From: Streptomyces sp. NBC_00376
GTDB taxonomy: Bacteria > Actinomycetota > Actinomycetes > Streptomycetales > Streptomycetaceae
Length of the DNA: 64,000 nt
Direction: 5' to 3'
Assembly: GCF_036077095.1 (NCBI RefSeq)
Contig: NZ_CP107960.1
Span: 2,666,001 to 2,730,000, forward strand
The notes under the pieces were generated by a model. The model made no database searches. It had not been told where the DNA came from and saw only the letters and a program-made list of their open reading frames with translations. A program made the position numbers and the translations under genes. The number at the start of each line of letters is the position of its first letter. The first letter of the stretch is position 1. Below, piece by piece: positions 19,529-29,363 of the stretch.

Positions 19529-19708
19529 CTGGTCCCGCCCCTCTTCGATCCACTGTGTCGGCCCGCCGCCCCGGGCACACGGGTGCGGCATGATGCCGAG
19601 ACACCAGCCATGAAACCAGCTTATGCGCCGGTCCTGACACCGACTTGACGTCATGGGTCGAAACGGTGTTCCCCGGACCGGCCCGGGACGCTCTTGTCCG
19701 GGACGCTC

Positions 19709-20479
19709 CTATACGGCCGCTCGCTGATAGAACGGGCGGATCCGCTCCCGCATCCAGTCGCCGACCGGGTCCTGTGCCACATCGAGCAGTACGAGATTGA
19801 CCGGCCAGGGAACCTCGACCCGGCCCAGAGCGCGGCCGAGGGCGTCCATCGGGGCATTGCGCCCGGCGCCCTCCCAGGTGGAGAACTCGACGCCGATGAA
19901 GAGGACCGGGTCGCCGCCCTCGATGCTGGCCAGCGCCCGGCGGGCGGAGAGCACGACGCCGCTCTCCTCGAACTCACCGGCCGCCGCGGCGAGGAAGTCG
20001 ACCGGCTCCTCCTTCCAGTCCGGCTCGTACAGCCGGACCCGGCCGCCGCTGGCCGGACCGTCCAGCGGGGTGCGCCCGGCCCGGCAGAGCTCGGCCACCG
20101 CGGGCGGCGGCAGCGGCATCCCGACCGCGCCGCCCGGGTTCACGGCTATGCCGAGCTGCGGCGGCAGTCCGCGGGCGAAGTCGCGGGCGGGCGCGACGGT
20201 GAAGGACATGTGGGTACCGACGCAGGCGAGGAACTGCTGCTCGGAGCTGAAGACGGGGACGTACGCGGCGCCCTCGATCTCCACCGTCGGCAGGTCCAGG
20301 GCCGCCGAGTCGGGTCCCCCGCCGTTGGGCAGCGGCACCCAGACCTGGCTGCGGCCGAGCACCTCGACGAGCCGCCCGCCCGCCTCCGGGCTGCCCACCG
20401 AGGCCATCAGCACTTCTTCGAGCTCATTGGCCGGCCATCCGCCCTGCGGATGGGACTGGACCTGTGCCGGAACGTCCAC
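19709..20479 (-). CDS. SseB-family protein, copy 2
   Basis: A 256-residue paralog of the preceding gene. It shares the IAVNPGGAVGMPLP segment, equivalent to LNPHAPGGGVGIPW in copy 1, and the C-terminal DWMRERIRPFYQR, equivalent to MWLRANARPFYDR. GTG at 20479 follows AAGGGGAAGCA. The two genes lie head to tail and may be one transcript. Location beside gcvT, glyA and sdaA suits a role in serine homeostasis, but this is inference from context only. Confidence 0.78.
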   Translation of the reverse strand: MDVPAQVQSHPQGGWPANELEEVLMASVGSPEAGGRLVEVLGRSQVWVPLPNGGGPDSAALDLPTVEIEGAAYVPVFSSEQQFLACVGTHMSFTVAPARDFARGLPPQLGIAVNPGGAVGMPLPPPAVAELCRAGRTPLDGPASGGRVRLYEPDWKEEPVDFLAAAAGEFEESGVVLSARRALASIEGGDPVLFIGVEFSTWEGAGRNAPMDALGRALGRVEVPWPVNLVLLDVAQDPVGDWMRERIRPFYQRAAV

Positions 20480-20573
20480 TGCTTCCCCTTCTCGCCCAAG
20501 CTTTCCGGCAGAAGGTTAACGCCCGGCCCCGTCGCCGCCCCGGCCCCGAGGCGCCGGCCACCGGCCACCGGCC

Positions 20574-21266
20574 TCAGAGGCTGTCGGGCCGCCCGTCCGC
20601 GAACGCGATCCGGCCGAGCCTTCCCGCCGCCTCCCGGTCCAGCAGCACCGCCGAGGCGCACCCGGGCGGCAGCAGGCCCGCCTCGGTCGCCCGCAGCAGC
20701 CTGGCCACCGCCCTGCGGTGCCGGGCGAAGGCGTATCCCGATACGCCGCGTCCGCGCTCGCGCTGGCCCTCCCTGGCGGTCTGCGGCGTCACGTCGAGCA
20801 GGACGAGGTGCAGGCCCCGGCCCCGGCGCCGGGCGTCACGGGCCAGCCAGCCGCGCACCCACGACTGGGTCCCGCAGTCGTGGACGACGGCGGACTCCCC
20901 GGAACGCAGCACCCGCCACAGCCCCCAGTAGTGGGCGGCGCGGACGAGCGGACGGTAGAGGGCGTAGGGGAGTAAGCGCGGCATGACCCGGGCCCAGCGG
21001 TCACGGGTGTCCTGGGAGTCGATGGCGTGCGCCGATGTCACCGCCCGCCGGATGAGCGTCGACTTGCCGCTGCCGGGCAGCCCGGAGACCACCACCACGT
21101 CACCCGCCGCGAAACGCAGGCCGCGCGGACTGCGCCCGGACCGCTCCCGCAGATCCCGCACCACGGGCGCGTGCGCGCCCGACGCGGCCCTCGCCGGGGC
21201 CCCCGCCTGTGCGGGCATCGCGCCGTGCGCGACCCCCGCGGTCGTCGCGTACCGCTGCAACGTCAT
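20574..21266 (-). CDS. P-loop NTPase/kinase-like protein
   Basis: A 230-residue protein with a Walker A motif GLPGSGKST at residues 62-70, after an Ala-rich N-terminus that is probably disordered. The layout (short P-loop domain, LHLVLLDVTPQTAREGQRERGR lid-like segment) resembles small kinases of the zeta/chloramphenicol phosphotransferase-like AAA_33 group. Substrate is unknown. It is divergent from the gcvT riboswitch transcript, sharing the upstream region, and lies ahead of the SseB genes. Confidence 0.7.
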   Translation of the reverse strand: MTLQRYATTAGVAHGAMPAQAGAPARAASGAHAPVVRDLRERSGRSPRGLRFAAGDVVVVSGLPGSGKSTLIRRAVTSAHAIDSQDTRDRWARVMPRLLPYALYRPLVRAAHYWGLWRVLRSGESAVVHDCGTQSWVRGWLARDARRRGRGLHLVLLDVTPQTAREGQRERGRGVSGYAFARHRRAVARLLRATEAGLLPPGCASAVLLDREAAGRLGRIAFADGRPDSL

Positions 21267-21430
21267 CGCGCTCCCCCTGTCGGCTCACCCCACGTATGCC
21301 CCTGAAGTGTAAAGAAAAGGTAATGCGACACAACCGCCCACGCCGCTGATTTCCCACAGGGGACCGGGGCCCCACTCCGGCCCGATGCGTGCGATGATGA
21401 CCCGGCCAACTGCATAAAGGCCGCTTGAAT

Positions 21431-21630
21431 CCGCGCGGGAGAGCTCCGGTCACTTCCCGTGCCGGGCGCCGAAGGAGCAAGTTCCTCCCTTGAATCTCTC
21501 AGGCCCCGTACCGCGTGGATGAGGCAGATCTGAAAAGCGGGCCGCTTCGCGGCTCCACCCAAGGTGCAAGCCGAACCCCTCCAGGGGCTCTCGGCGAACC
21601 TCTCAGGTTCCGATGACAGATGGGGAGGGA
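21431..21630 (+). promoter_or_regulatory. Tandem glycine riboswitch
   Basis: Two aptamers sit in series upstream of gcvT. Aptamer 1 covers about 21431-21537, with GCGGGAGAGC, CGCCGAAGGAGCAA, TCTCAGGCCCCGTACCGCG and GAGGCAGATCTGAAAA. Aptamer 2 covers about 21541-21628, with CCAAGGTGCAAGCC, CTCGGCGAACCTCTCAGGTT and GATGACAGATGGGGAGG. These match the conserved glycine riboswitch core. In this setting glycine binding is expected to turn on glycine cleavage genes. The GGGAG ribosome binding site of gcvT lies about 22 bases past the second aptamer. Confidence 0.93.
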
Positions 21631-21664
21631 TCGTCCTCGTCGTCATGCCCTGGGAGTCATATCC

Positions 21665-22780
21665 ATGAGCACCGCCCCCCGCCTCACCGCCCTCGATGCC
21701 CTGCACCGTTCGCTGGGCGCGACCATGACCGACTTCGCGGGCTGGGACATGCCGCTGCGGTACGCCAGCGAGCGCGACGAGCACAACGCGGTGCGTACGA
21801 AGGCCGGTCTCTTCGACCTGTCGCACATGGGTGAGATCACCGTCACCGGCCCCGAGGCCGCGGCCTTCCTGAACTTCGCGCTGGTCGGCAACATCGGCAC
21901 CGTCGCCGTGGGCCGGGCCCGCTACACGATGATCTGCGCCGAGGACGGCGGCATCCTGGACGACCTGATCGTCTACCGGCTGGGCGAGACCGAGTACATG
22001 GTCGTCGCCAACGCGGGCAACGCCCAGATCGTGCTGGACGCGCTGACGGCCCGCGCCGAGGGCTTCGACGCCGAGGTGCGCGACGACCGCGACGCGTACG
22101 CGCTGCTCGCCGTCCAGGGCCCGGAGTCCCCCGCCATCCTGGCCTCCGTCACCGACGCCGACCTGGACGGCCTGAAGTACTACGCCGGTCTGCCCGGCAC
22201 GGTCGCCGGTGTCCCCGCGCTGATCGCCCGCACCGGCTACACCGGCGAGGACGGCTTCGAGCTGTTCGTCGCCCCCGCCCACGCCGAGCAGCTGTGGAAG
22301 GCGCTGACCGAGGCGGGCGCCTCCCGCGGCCTGATCCCGTGCGGGCTCTCCTGCCGCGACACGCTGCGCCTGGAGGCGGGCATGCCGCTGTACGGGCACG
22401 AGCTGACCACGGAGCTCACCCCGTTCGACGCCGGTCTCGGCCGGGTCGTGAAGTTCGAGAAGGAGGGCGACTTCGTCGGCCGCAAGGCCCTCGAAGCCGC
22501 CGCCGAGCGCGCCGAGACCGCCCCGCCGCGCAAGCTCGTCGGGCTCGTCGCCGAGGGCCGCCGGGTGCCGCGCGCCGGTTTTTCCGTGGTCGCCGGCGGC
22601 CAGGTCATCGGCGAGGTCACCTCGGGCGCCCCCTCGCCCACCCTGGGCAGGCCGATCGCCATGGCGTACGTCGACGCCGCGCACGCCACGCCCGGCGCCG
22701 AGGGCGTCGCAGTGGACATCCGGGGCAGCCACGAGCCGTACGAGGTCGTGGCGCTGCCGTTCTACAAGCGCCAGAAGTGA
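21665..22780 (+). CDS. gcvT: Glycine cleavage system T protein (aminomethyltransferase)
   Basis: GcvT transfers the methylene group from the lipoyl arm of GcvH to tetrahydrofolate and releases ammonia. The 371-residue length is normal. N-terminal DFAGWDMPLRY, DLSHMGEI and the GYTGEDGFEL motif are family hallmarks. ATG at 21665 has GGGAG upstream. It heads the gcvT-gcvH-glyA set under the glycine riboswitch. The P protein gene is not in the window, so it must be elsewhere. Confidence 0.96.
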   Translation: MSTAPRLTALDALHRSLGATMTDFAGWDMPLRYASERDEHNAVRTKAGLFDLSHMGEITVTGPEAAAFLNFALVGNIGTVAVGRARYTMICAEDGGILDDLIVYRLGETEYMVVANAGNAQIVLDALTARAEGFDAEVRDDRDAYALLAVQGPESPAILASVTDADLDGLKYYAGLPGTVAGVPALIARTGYTGEDGFELFVAPAHAEQLWKALTEAGASRGLIPCGLSCRDTLRLEAGMPLYGHELTTELTPFDAGLGRVVKFEKEGDFVGRKALEAAAERAETAPPRKLVGLVAEGRRVPRAGFSVVAGGQVIGEVTSGAPSPTLGRPIAMAYVDAAHATPGAEGVAVDIRGSHEPYEVVALPFYKRQK

Positions 22781-22872
22781 CGTCGTCGCTCCCGCAGAAG
22801 TGACGCAGTCGCGTCTCACACCGTAAGACCACCGTTCATCAGCACTCCCCCGCGTACAGGAGAATTCAGGTC

Positions 22873-23250
22873 ATGAGCAACCCCCAGCAGCTGCGTTACA
22901 GCAAGGAGCACGAGTGGCTGTCGGCCGTCGAGGACGGTGTGGCCACGATCGGTATCACCGAGTACGCGGCCAACGCGCTCGGCGATGTCGTCTACGCCCA
23001 GCTCCCCGCGGTCGGTGACACGGTGACCGCGGGCGAGACCTGCGGTGAGCTGGAGTCGACCAAGTCGGTCAGCGATCTGTACTCCCCGGTGACCGGCGAG
23101 GTCACCGAGGCGAACCAGGACGTCGTGGACGACCCGTCGCTGGTGAATTCCGCTCCCTTCGAAGGCGGCTGGCTGTTCAAGGTGCGCGTCGCGGAGGAGC
23201 CGGAGGACCTGCTCTCCGCCGACGAGTACACCGAGTTCTCCGGCAACTAA
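22873..23250 (+). CDS. gcvH: Glycine cleavage system H protein
   Basis: The lipoyl carrier protein that shuttles the aminomethyl group between the P, T and L proteins. It is 125 residues, and the lipoylated lysine is K64 in [15 protein letters not shown]. The start follows AGGAG at about eight bases. It lies 92 nt after gcvT and 20 nt before glyA. Confidence 0.96.
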   Translation: MSNPQQLRYSKEHEWLSAVEDGVATIGITEYAANALGDVVYAQLPAVGDTVTAGETCGELESTKSVSDLYSPVTGEVTEANQDVVDDPSLVNSAPFEGGWLFKVRVAEEPEDLLSADEYTEFSGN

Positions 23251-23270
23251 AGACCCAAAGGGACCACCTG

Positions 23271-24530
23271 ATGTCGCTTCTCAACTCCTCCCTCCACGAG
23301 CTGGACCCGGACGTCGCCGCCGCTGTCGACGCCGAGCTCCACCGTCAGCAGTCCACCCTCGAAATGATCGCCTCGGAGAACTTTGCTCCGGTCGCGGTCA
23401 TGGAGGCCCAGGGCTCCGTCCTCACCAACAAGTACGCCGAGGGCTACCCCGGCCGCCGCTACTACGGCGGCTGCGAGCACGTCGACGTCGTCGAGCAGAT
23501 CGCCATCGACCGCATCAAGGCGCTGTTCGGCGCCGAGGCCGCGAACGTCCAGCCACACTCCGGTGCGCAGGCCAACGCCGCCGCGATGTTCGCGCTGCTC
23601 AAGCCGGGCGACACGATCATGGGCCTGAGCCTGGCCCACGGCGGTCACCTGACCCACGGCATGAAGATCAACTTCTCCGGCAAGCTCTACAACGTGGTCC
23701 CGTACCACGTCGACGAGACCGGCGTCGTGGACATGGCCGAGGTCGAGCGCCTGGCCAAGGAGTCCAAGCCGAAGCTGATCGTCGCCGGCTGGTCCGCGTA
23801 CCCGCGCCAGCTGGACTTCGCCGCCTTCCGCCGCATCGCGGACGAGGTCGGCGCGTACCTGATGGTCGACATGGCGCACTTCGCCGGCCTGGTGGCCGCG
23901 GGGCTGCACCCCAACCCGGTGCCGCACGCCCACGTCGTCACGACCACCACGCACAAGACCCTCGGCGGTCCGCGCGGTGGCGTCATCCTGTCGACGCAGG
24001 AGCTCGCCAAGAAGATCAACTCCGCGGTCTTCCCCGGCCAGCAGGGCGGCCCGCTCGAGCACGTGATCGCTGCCAAGGCGGTCTCGTTCAAGGTCGCGGC
24101 GACCGAGGAGTTCAAGGAGCGCCAGCAGCGCACCCTGGACGGCGCCCGCATCCTCGCCGAGCGCCTGGTCCAGCCGGACGTCACCGAGGTGGGTGTCTCC
24201 GTGCTGTCCGGCGGTACGGACGTCCACCTGGTCCTCGTCGACCTGCGCAACTCCGAGCTGGACGGTCAGCAGGCCGAGGACCGGCTCCACGAGCTGGGCA
24301 TCACGGTCAACCGGAACGCCATCCCGAACGACCCGCGGCCGCCGATGGTCACCTCGGGTCTGCGGATCGGTACGCCGGCCCTGGCGACCCGTGGCTTCCA
24401 GGCCGAGGACTTCACCGAGGTCGCGGAGATCATCGCCGCCGCCCTCAAGCCGTCCTACGACGCGGACGCCCTGAAGGCCCGCGTCATCGCGCTGGCCGAG
24501 AAGTTCCCGCTGTACCCCGGCCTGAAGTAG
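23271..24530 (+). CDS. glyA: Serine hydroxymethyltransferase
   Basis: A PLP enzyme interconverting serine and glycine with tetrahydrofolate, 419 residues. The Schiff-base lysine is K229 in [28 protein letters not shown] and [21 protein letters not shown] are family motifs. It lies 20 nt after gcvH, so the riboswitch transcript probably includes it, joining glycine breakdown to serine formation. A hairpin follows at 24561. Confidence 0.96.
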   Translation: MSLLNSSLHELDPDVAAAVDAELHRQQSTLEMIASENFAPVAVMEAQGSVLTNKYAEGYPGRRYYGGCEHVDVVEQIAIDRIKALFGAEAANVQPHSGAQANAAAMFALLKPGDTIMGLSLAHGGHLTHGMKINFSGKLYNVVPYHVDETGVVDMAEVERLAKESKPKLIVAGWSAYPRQLDFAAFRRIADEVGAYLMVDMAHFAGLVAAGLHPNPVPHAHVVTTTTHKTLGGPRGGVILSTQELAKKINSAVFPGQQGGPLEHVIAAKAVSFKVAATEEFKERQQRTLDGARILAERLVQPDVTEVGVSVLSGGTDVHLVLVDLRNSELDGQQAEDRLHELGITVNRNAIPNDPRPPMVTSGLRIGTPALATRGFQAEDFTEVAEIIAAALKPSYDADALKARVIALAEKFPLYPGLK

Positions 24531-24560
24531 TCCGGACAGGTTCTCGTAACACGTTGGGGC

Positions 24561-24598
24561 GGGGCACCGCGCACACTGAACTGTGAGCGCGGTGCCCC
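24561..24598 (+). terminator. Hairpin after glyA
   Basis: A perfect 12-bp stem (24561-24572 with 24587-24598) and a 14-base loop lie 30 nt after the glyA stop. It may end the riboswitch transcript or attenuate read-through into sdaA. Confidence 0.75.
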
Positions 24599-24683
24599 GT
24601 CCCATGCCCCGCCCCCTGGGCCGCCCGGCCCGCACCGCACCACCCGGCAGACGACGATGTCTACCAACCCCTGAGGAGTCACC

Positions 24684-26066
24684 GTGGCCATCTCGGTCTT
24701 CGACCTGTTCTCGATCGGCATCGGCCCGTCCAGCTCCCATACGGTCGGCCCGATGCGCGCCGCCCGGATGTTCGCGCGCCGGCTGAAGAACGAGGGCCTG
24801 ATCGCCCACACCGCCTCGATACGCGCCGAGCTGTACGGATCGCTCGGCGCGACGGGTCACGGCCACGGCACTCCCAAGGCCGTCCTGCTCGGCCTGGAGG
24901 GCGAGTCGCCGCGCACCGTCGACGTGGAGTCCGCCGACGACCGGGTCGAGCAGATCCGTGCCACCGGCCGGATCAACCTCCTCGGCATGCACGAGATCGA
25001 CTTCGACTTCGACGAGCAGCTGATCCTGCACCGCCGCAAGGCCCTCCCGTACCACGCGAACGGCATGACGGTCTTCGCCTTCGACCGCGAGGGCGAGCTG
25101 CTGCTGGAGAAGACGTACTACTCGGTCGGCGGCGGCTTCGTCGTGGACGAGGACGCGGTCGGCGAGGACCGGATCGTGCTCGACGACACCGTCCTCAAGC
25201 ACCCCTTCCGCACCGGCGACGAGCTGCTGCGCCTCGCCCACGACACCGGGCTGTCCATCTCCTCGCTGATGCTGGAGAACGAGCGGGCCTGGCGCACCGA
25301 GGACGAGATCCGCTCGGGCCTGCTGGACATCTGGCGCGTCATGCAGGCCTGTGTCTCGCGCGGCATGTCCCGCGAGGGCATCCTGCCCGGCGGCCTCAAG
25401 GTCCGCCGCCGCGCCGCGAACACCGCCCGCCAGTTGCGGGCCGAGGGCGACCCGCAGGCCCACGCGATGGAGTGGATCACCCTCTACGCGATGGCGGTCA
25501 ACGAGGAGAACGCGGCGGGCGGCCGGGTCGTCACCGCTCCCACCAACGGCGCCGCGGGCATCATCCCGGCCGTCCTGCACTACTACATGAACTTCGCGGC
25601 CGGCGGCGCCACCGAGGCCGAGAAGGAGGACAGCGTCGTCCGCTTCCTCCTCGCGGCCGGTGCCATCGGCATGCTCTTCAAGGAGAACGCCTCCATCTCC
25701 GGCGCCGAGGTCGGCTGCCAGGGCGAGGTCGGCTCCGCCTGCTCCATGGCCGCGGGCGCCCTCGCCGAGGTCCTGGGCGGCACCCCCGAACAGGTCGAGA
25801 ACGCAGCCGAGATCGGCATGGAACACAACCTGGGCCTGACCTGCGACCCGGTCGGCGGTCTCGTCCAGATCCCGTGCATCGAGCGCAACGGCATGGCGGC
25901 GGTCAAGGCGGTCACGGCGGCGAAGATGGCGCTGCGCGGCGACGGCAGCCACAAGGTCTCCCTCGACAAGGTCATCAAGACCATGAAGGAGACGGGCGCG
26001 GACATGAGCGTGAAGTACAAGGAGACGGCGCGGGGCGGGCTCGCGGTGAACATCATCGAGTGCTGA
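24684..26066 (+). CDS. sdaA: L-serine ammonia-lyase (iron-sulfur type)
   Basis: This enzyme converts L-serine to pyruvate and ammonia. The 460-residue single-chain form has the beta domain ([22 protein letters not shown]) followed by the alpha domain. Cysteines C345, C353, C387 and C398 lie in [21 protein letters not shown] and IPCIERN; three of these are the expected [4Fe-4S] ligands. The GTG start has TGAGGAG upstream. Placement after glyA completes a route from glycine through serine to pyruvate. Confidence 0.95.
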   Translation: MAISVFDLFSIGIGPSSSHTVGPMRAARMFARRLKNEGLIAHTASIRAELYGSLGATGHGHGTPKAVLLGLEGESPRTVDVESADDRVEQIRATGRINLLGMHEIDFDFDEQLILHRRKALPYHANGMTVFAFDREGELLLEKTYYSVGGGFVVDEDAVGEDRIVLDDTVLKHPFRTGDELLRLAHDTGLSISSLMLENERAWRTEDEIRSGLLDIWRVMQACVSRGMSREGILPGGLKVRRRAANTARQLRAEGDPQAHAMEWITLYAMAVNEENAAGGRVVTAPTNGAAGIIPAVLHYYMNFAAGGATEAEKEDSVVRFLLAAGAIGMLFKENASISGAEVGCQGEVGSACSMAAGALAEVLGGTPEQVENAAEIGMEHNLGLTCDPVGGLVQIPCIERNGMAAVKAVTAAKMALRGDGSHKVSLDKVIKTMKETGADMSVKYKETARGGLAVNIIEC

Positions 26067-26081
26067 GCGGACGCCCCCTGC

Positions 26082-26161
26082 TCGTCCGGGGCGGAGCCGA
26101 GCGGTCCGACGTGGAGCCGGGCCGTCCGGAGTGGACCTGAGCCGTCCGGGGTGGAGCCGGG
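26082..26161. repeat. Four tandem copies of a roughly 20-bp unit
   Basis: Units of about CCGTCCGGGGTGGAGCCGGG occur four times in a row between sdaA and the SulP gene, with a few substitutions each. The unit could be a slippage-prone minisatellite in the sdaA 3' region. No stem-loop or known binding site was recognised. Confidence 0.7.
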
Positions 26162-26288
26162 CGGCTTCACCCCGCGGACGGCTTCGGGCGTGCGGGTAGA
26201 GTGGCCCGCTGCTCGCTCGCGGGCGTCGCAGGTGACGCCCCGGCCTCCTGTGCCTCGTCGCACGCCCCGCACGACAGGTTTCCCGCTC

Positions 26289-27791
26289 TTGTCCTCCTCC
26301 GTACCGTCCCCGGCCGCGCGGCTGCGTGGCTTCCGCCCTTCCTGGCTGTCCCCGAAGGTGTTCCGCACCGAGCTGCTGGCCGGCCTCGTGGTCGGGCTGG
26401 CGCTGATCCCCGAGGCGATCTCCTTCTCGGTGATCGTCGGGGTGGATCCGGCGATCGGGCTGTTCACCTCGTTCACCATGGCGGTGGTCATCTCCGTCGT
26501 CGGCGGACGCCCCGCGATGATCTCCGCCGCCACCGGCGCGGTCGCCCTGGTGCTCGCGCCCCTCAACCGTCAGCACGGGTTCGGTTACCTGGTCGCCGCG
26601 GTCATCCTGGGTGGTGTCTTCCAGACGGCCCTGGGTGCGCTGGGCGTCGCGAAGCTGCTGCGGTTCGTTCCGCGCAGTGTGATGGTCGGCTTCGTCAACT
26701 CCCTCGCCATCCTGGTCTTCATGGCCCAGATCCCCGAGCTGCACGACGTGCCCCGGGCGGTCTACCCGCTGATCGCCGGCGGCCTCCTGCTGCTGGTGTT
26801 CTTCCCCAGGGTGACCAGGGCGGTCCCGGCACCGCTGGTCACCGTCGTCGTCCTCACGGTCATCACGGTCGCCGCCGGGATCGCCGTCCCGACCGTGGGC
26901 GACCGGGGTGAGTTGCCCTCCGCGCTGCCGGTGCCCGGCCTGCCCGATGTGCCGTTCACGGTGGACACGCTGACGACCGTGGCGCCCTACGCGCTCGCCA
27001 TGGCGCTGGTGGGGCTGATGGAGTCCCTGATGACCGCCAAGCTGGTCGACGACATCACCGACACCCGCTCCAGCAAGACCCGCGAGTCCATCGGCCAGGG
27101 CATCGCCAACATCGTCACCGGCTTCTTCGGCGGCATGGGCGGCTGCGCCGTGATCGGCCAGACGATGATCAACGTGAAGGTGTCCGGCGCCCGCACCCGG
27201 CTGTCGACCTTCCTCGCGGGCACCTTCCTGATGGTCCTGTGCATCGCCCTCGGGCCCGTTGTCTCCCGCATTCCCATGGCCGCGCTCGTCGCCGTCATGG
27301 TGATGGTGTCCGTGGCGGCCTTCGACTGGCACTCCGTCGCGCCGAAGACGCTGAGGCGGATGCCGGCCGGGGAGACGCTCGTCATGGTCGTGACCGTGGC
27401 CTGCGTGGTCGTCACCCACAACCTGGCCGTCGGCGTCGTGGCCGGCACGGTCGTCGCCATGGTGATCTTCGCCAGGCGGGTCGCCCGCCTGGCCGACGTC
27501 ACGACGGCCGTCGACCCCGGGGGCGACCGGATCGTCTACTCCGTGACCGGCGAACTCTTCTTCGCCTCCGCCAACGACCTGGTCACCCGGTTCGATTACG
27601 TCGCCGACCCCGGCCGGGTCGTCATCGACCTGTCCGCCGCCCACATCTGGGACGCCTCCTCGGTCGCCGCTCTGGACGCCATCACAGCGAAGTACGAGCA
27701 GCGCGGCAAGACCGTCGAGATCATCGGCCTGAACGAGCCGAGTGCCGAGATGCACAGGGCCCTCAGCGGCGAACTCACCGGCAGCCACTGA
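26289..27791 (+). CDS. SulP-family anion transporter with STAS domain
   Basis: A membrane transporter, likely for sulfate, bicarbonate or another anion, 500 residues. The SulP core begins with ELLAGLVVGLALIPEAISFS and has ISAATGAVALVLAPL and the FFGGMGGCAVIGQTMINVKVSG motif. A C-terminal STAS domain (VIDLSAAHIWDASSVAALD) occupies about the last 100 residues. I chose the TTG at 26289 because it lies directly before the conserved N-terminus; upstream in-frame codons look non-coding. It faces the P450 gene. Confidence 0.9.
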   Translation: MSSSVPSPAARLRGFRPSWLSPKVFRTELLAGLVVGLALIPEAISFSVIVGVDPAIGLFTSFTMAVVISVVGGRPAMISAATGAVALVLAPLNRQHGFGYLVAAVILGGVFQTALGALGVAKLLRFVPRSVMVGFVNSLAILVFMAQIPELHDVPRAVYPLIAGGLLLLVFFPRVTRAVPAPLVTVVVLTVITVAAGIAVPTVGDRGELPSALPVPGLPDVPFTVDTLTTVAPYALAMALVGLMESLMTAKLVDDITDTRSSKTRESIGQGIANIVTGFFGGMGGCAVIGQTMINVKVSGARTRLSTFLAGTFLMVLCIALGPVVSRIPMAALVAVMVMVSVAAFDWHSVAPKTLRRMPAGETLVMVVTVACVVVTHNLAVGVVAGTVVAMVIFARRVARLADVTTAVDPGGDRIVYSVTGELFFASANDLVTRFDYVADPGRVVIDLSAAHIWDASSVAALDAITAKYEQRGKTVEIIGLNEPSAEMHRALSGELTGSH

Positions 27792-27845
27792 CCCCGGGTG
27801 CCACGGCGCCGGACCGGCCCCGCGGCACAACCCCGTACGAGCGCC

Positions 27846-29141
27846 TCAGCGCAGGTGCACCGGCAGCGATTCGATGCCGTACACGATGGAGAGCTTGCGG
27901 AAGGCGAGGTCCTGGGGCGGGACGGCGAGCCGCATCCGGGGAAACCGCCGGGCCAGGGCCGGGTAGGCCGTGCGCAGTTCCATGCGGGCCAGTTCGGCGC
28001 CGATGCAGCGGTGGATGCCGTGGCCGAAGGCGAGGTGACCGCCGCCCGCGGGAGTACGGTGCGGGTCGAAGCGCCCGTCGTCGCTGACGTACCCGGCGTC
28101 GCGGTTGGCGGCACTGAGCGAGCAGAGCACCATGTCGCCCTGCGGAATGACCACTCCGCCTATCTCTATGTCCCGGCGGGCGAACCGGGGAAAGGCGATC
28201 TGCACCGCCGAGAGATAACGCAGCACTTCCTCGACGAAGGGGGCGGTCATGGCGTCGTCATGACGTATTCGTTCCAGGACGTCCGGGTTCTGCAGCAGCA
28301 CCAGGGAGCCCAGGGCGATGGTGCTGGCGGTCGTCTCGAACCCGCCGGTGAGCACGCCGTCGGCCAGACCCGCGAGTTCCTCGTCGTCGACGTTGTCGCC
28401 GTGCTCCCGCACGATCATGCCGAGCAGGCCGTCGCCCGGCTTCTCGCGCTGTGCCTTGACGACGTCCCTGAAGTACGCCAGCGACTCCGACATCGCACCG
28501 AAGGGCGCGGTCGTTCCGGCGAAGAGGTCGAAGCGGTCCATGGCGAGCTGCTGGAAGTCGTCGCGGTCCTCGTACGGCACGCCGAGCAGTTCGCAGATGG
28601 TGAGGGAGGGGATCGGCAGCGCGAACTCCTGCACCATGTCGACCGGGCCCGTGGCGGCCTCCATCGCGTCGAGGCGCTCCTCGACGATGGCGTCGATCCT
28701 GGGACCCAGCCGCCGCAGCCGGCGCATCGTGAACTCCGGGGTCAGGATGCGGCGCAGGCGGGTGTGGACCGGCGGATCGTTGAAACCGAGCCCGCCGGGG
28801 CTCTGTTCGGCGGCCACTCCGGCGTTCGTCGCGAGGTGGGCGAAGTCGGTGCTGAATCCGTCGGCCGAGCCGAGGACGGCCTTCGACTCCTCGTAACCGC
28901 TGACCACCCAGGCGTCCATGCCGAACGGCAACGAGACCTTGTGCACCGGCCGCTTCGCCCGGGTCCTGGCCAGCTTGTCCACCGGGTCGAGGCCGTCCCT
29001 GCGCAGCATCATCAGCAGGTCGTCGGGCAGCAGCCGGACCGTGGATGACCCGATCCCGTACTTCTGGATCCTGGACAGGTAACTGCGCCCGATCCGGGCG
29101 GTGATACGAGAGCGGAACGTCGTAGTCAATCTGCACTCCAT
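27846..29141 (-). CDS. Cytochrome P450
   Basis: A 431-residue soluble bacterial P450. The heme-binding loop is FGHGIHRCIGAELAR with ligand C379, the K-helix ExxR is in EEVLRYL, and the oxygen-activation I-helix motif is GGFETT. The N-terminus is somewhat longer than usual. No ferredoxin or reductase gene is adjacent, so its electron donor must come from elsewhere. A terpene synthase lies 16 kb away but is not linked in an operon. Substrate unknown. Confidence 0.92.
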   Translation of the reverse strand: MECRLTTTFRSRITARIGRSYLSRIQKYGIGSSTVRLLPDDLLMMLRRDGLDPVDKLARTRAKRPVHKVSLPFGMDAWVVSGYEESKAVLGSADGFSTDFAHLATNAGVAAEQSPGGLGFNDPPVHTRLRRILTPEFTMRRLRRLGPRIDAIVEERLDAMEAATGPVDMVQEFALPIPSLTICELLGVPYEDRDDFQQLAMDRFDLFAGTTAPFGAMSESLAYFRDVVKAQREKPGDGLLGMIVREHGDNVDDEELAGLADGVLTGGFETTASTIALGSLVLLQNPDVLERIRHDDAMTAPFVEEVLRYLSAVQIAFPRFARRDIEIGGVVIPQGDMVLCSLSAANRDAGYVSDDGRFDPHRTPAGGGHLAFGHGIHRCIGAELARMELRTAYPALARRFPRMRLAVPPQDLAFRKLSIVYGIESLPVHLR

Positions 29142-29329
29142 GAGTCGTCGCGCGGTCCGCACACACACGGTGCGGACGTGAAACAGCTGTGCAGCAGGCG
29201 CGGATGTGGATCGTGGCCGGCGGCGACACGGCTTGTGCCAAACGGCATTCTGTCTCAGAGCGTGAGCAAGCGGCGCCCCCACGGCATCGGATCCGCCCTG
29301 CGGGGCCCGAGGAGCGGCGACTGTGATCG

Positions 29330-29363
29330 TGCGCACGCAGCGAAAGGACTGGACCTGAAGTGA
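29330..29363 (+). pseudogene. Vestige of a toxin C-terminal tail (ends KGLDLK-stop)
   Basis: The bases just before the immunity-like pseudogene read HAAKGLDLK and then a stop that overlaps a GTG start. The intact effector at 31301-34720 ends HLKGFDLK with the same GTGA overlap onto its immunity gene. The shared K-G-x-D-L-K-stop end and identical junction indicate a deleted second effector. Only about 9 codons are recognisable. Confidence 0.55.

Noticed and set aside
21263..22819. Minus-strand frame across the riboswitch and gcvT
   Set aside because: Antisense to gcvT and to conserved RNA structure; no family features.
23247..27830. A 1527-codon open frame on the minus strand across the gcvH-glyA-sdaA-sulP region
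   Set aside because: It is antisense to four clearly identified genes, has repetitive Gly/Val/Asp/Arg-rich composition and matches no known protein. Long antisense frames are normal at this GC level.
27794..27845. Imperfect inverted repeat between the SulP and P450 genes as a terminator
   Set aside because: The stem is short and has mismatches; evidence is too weak to list.
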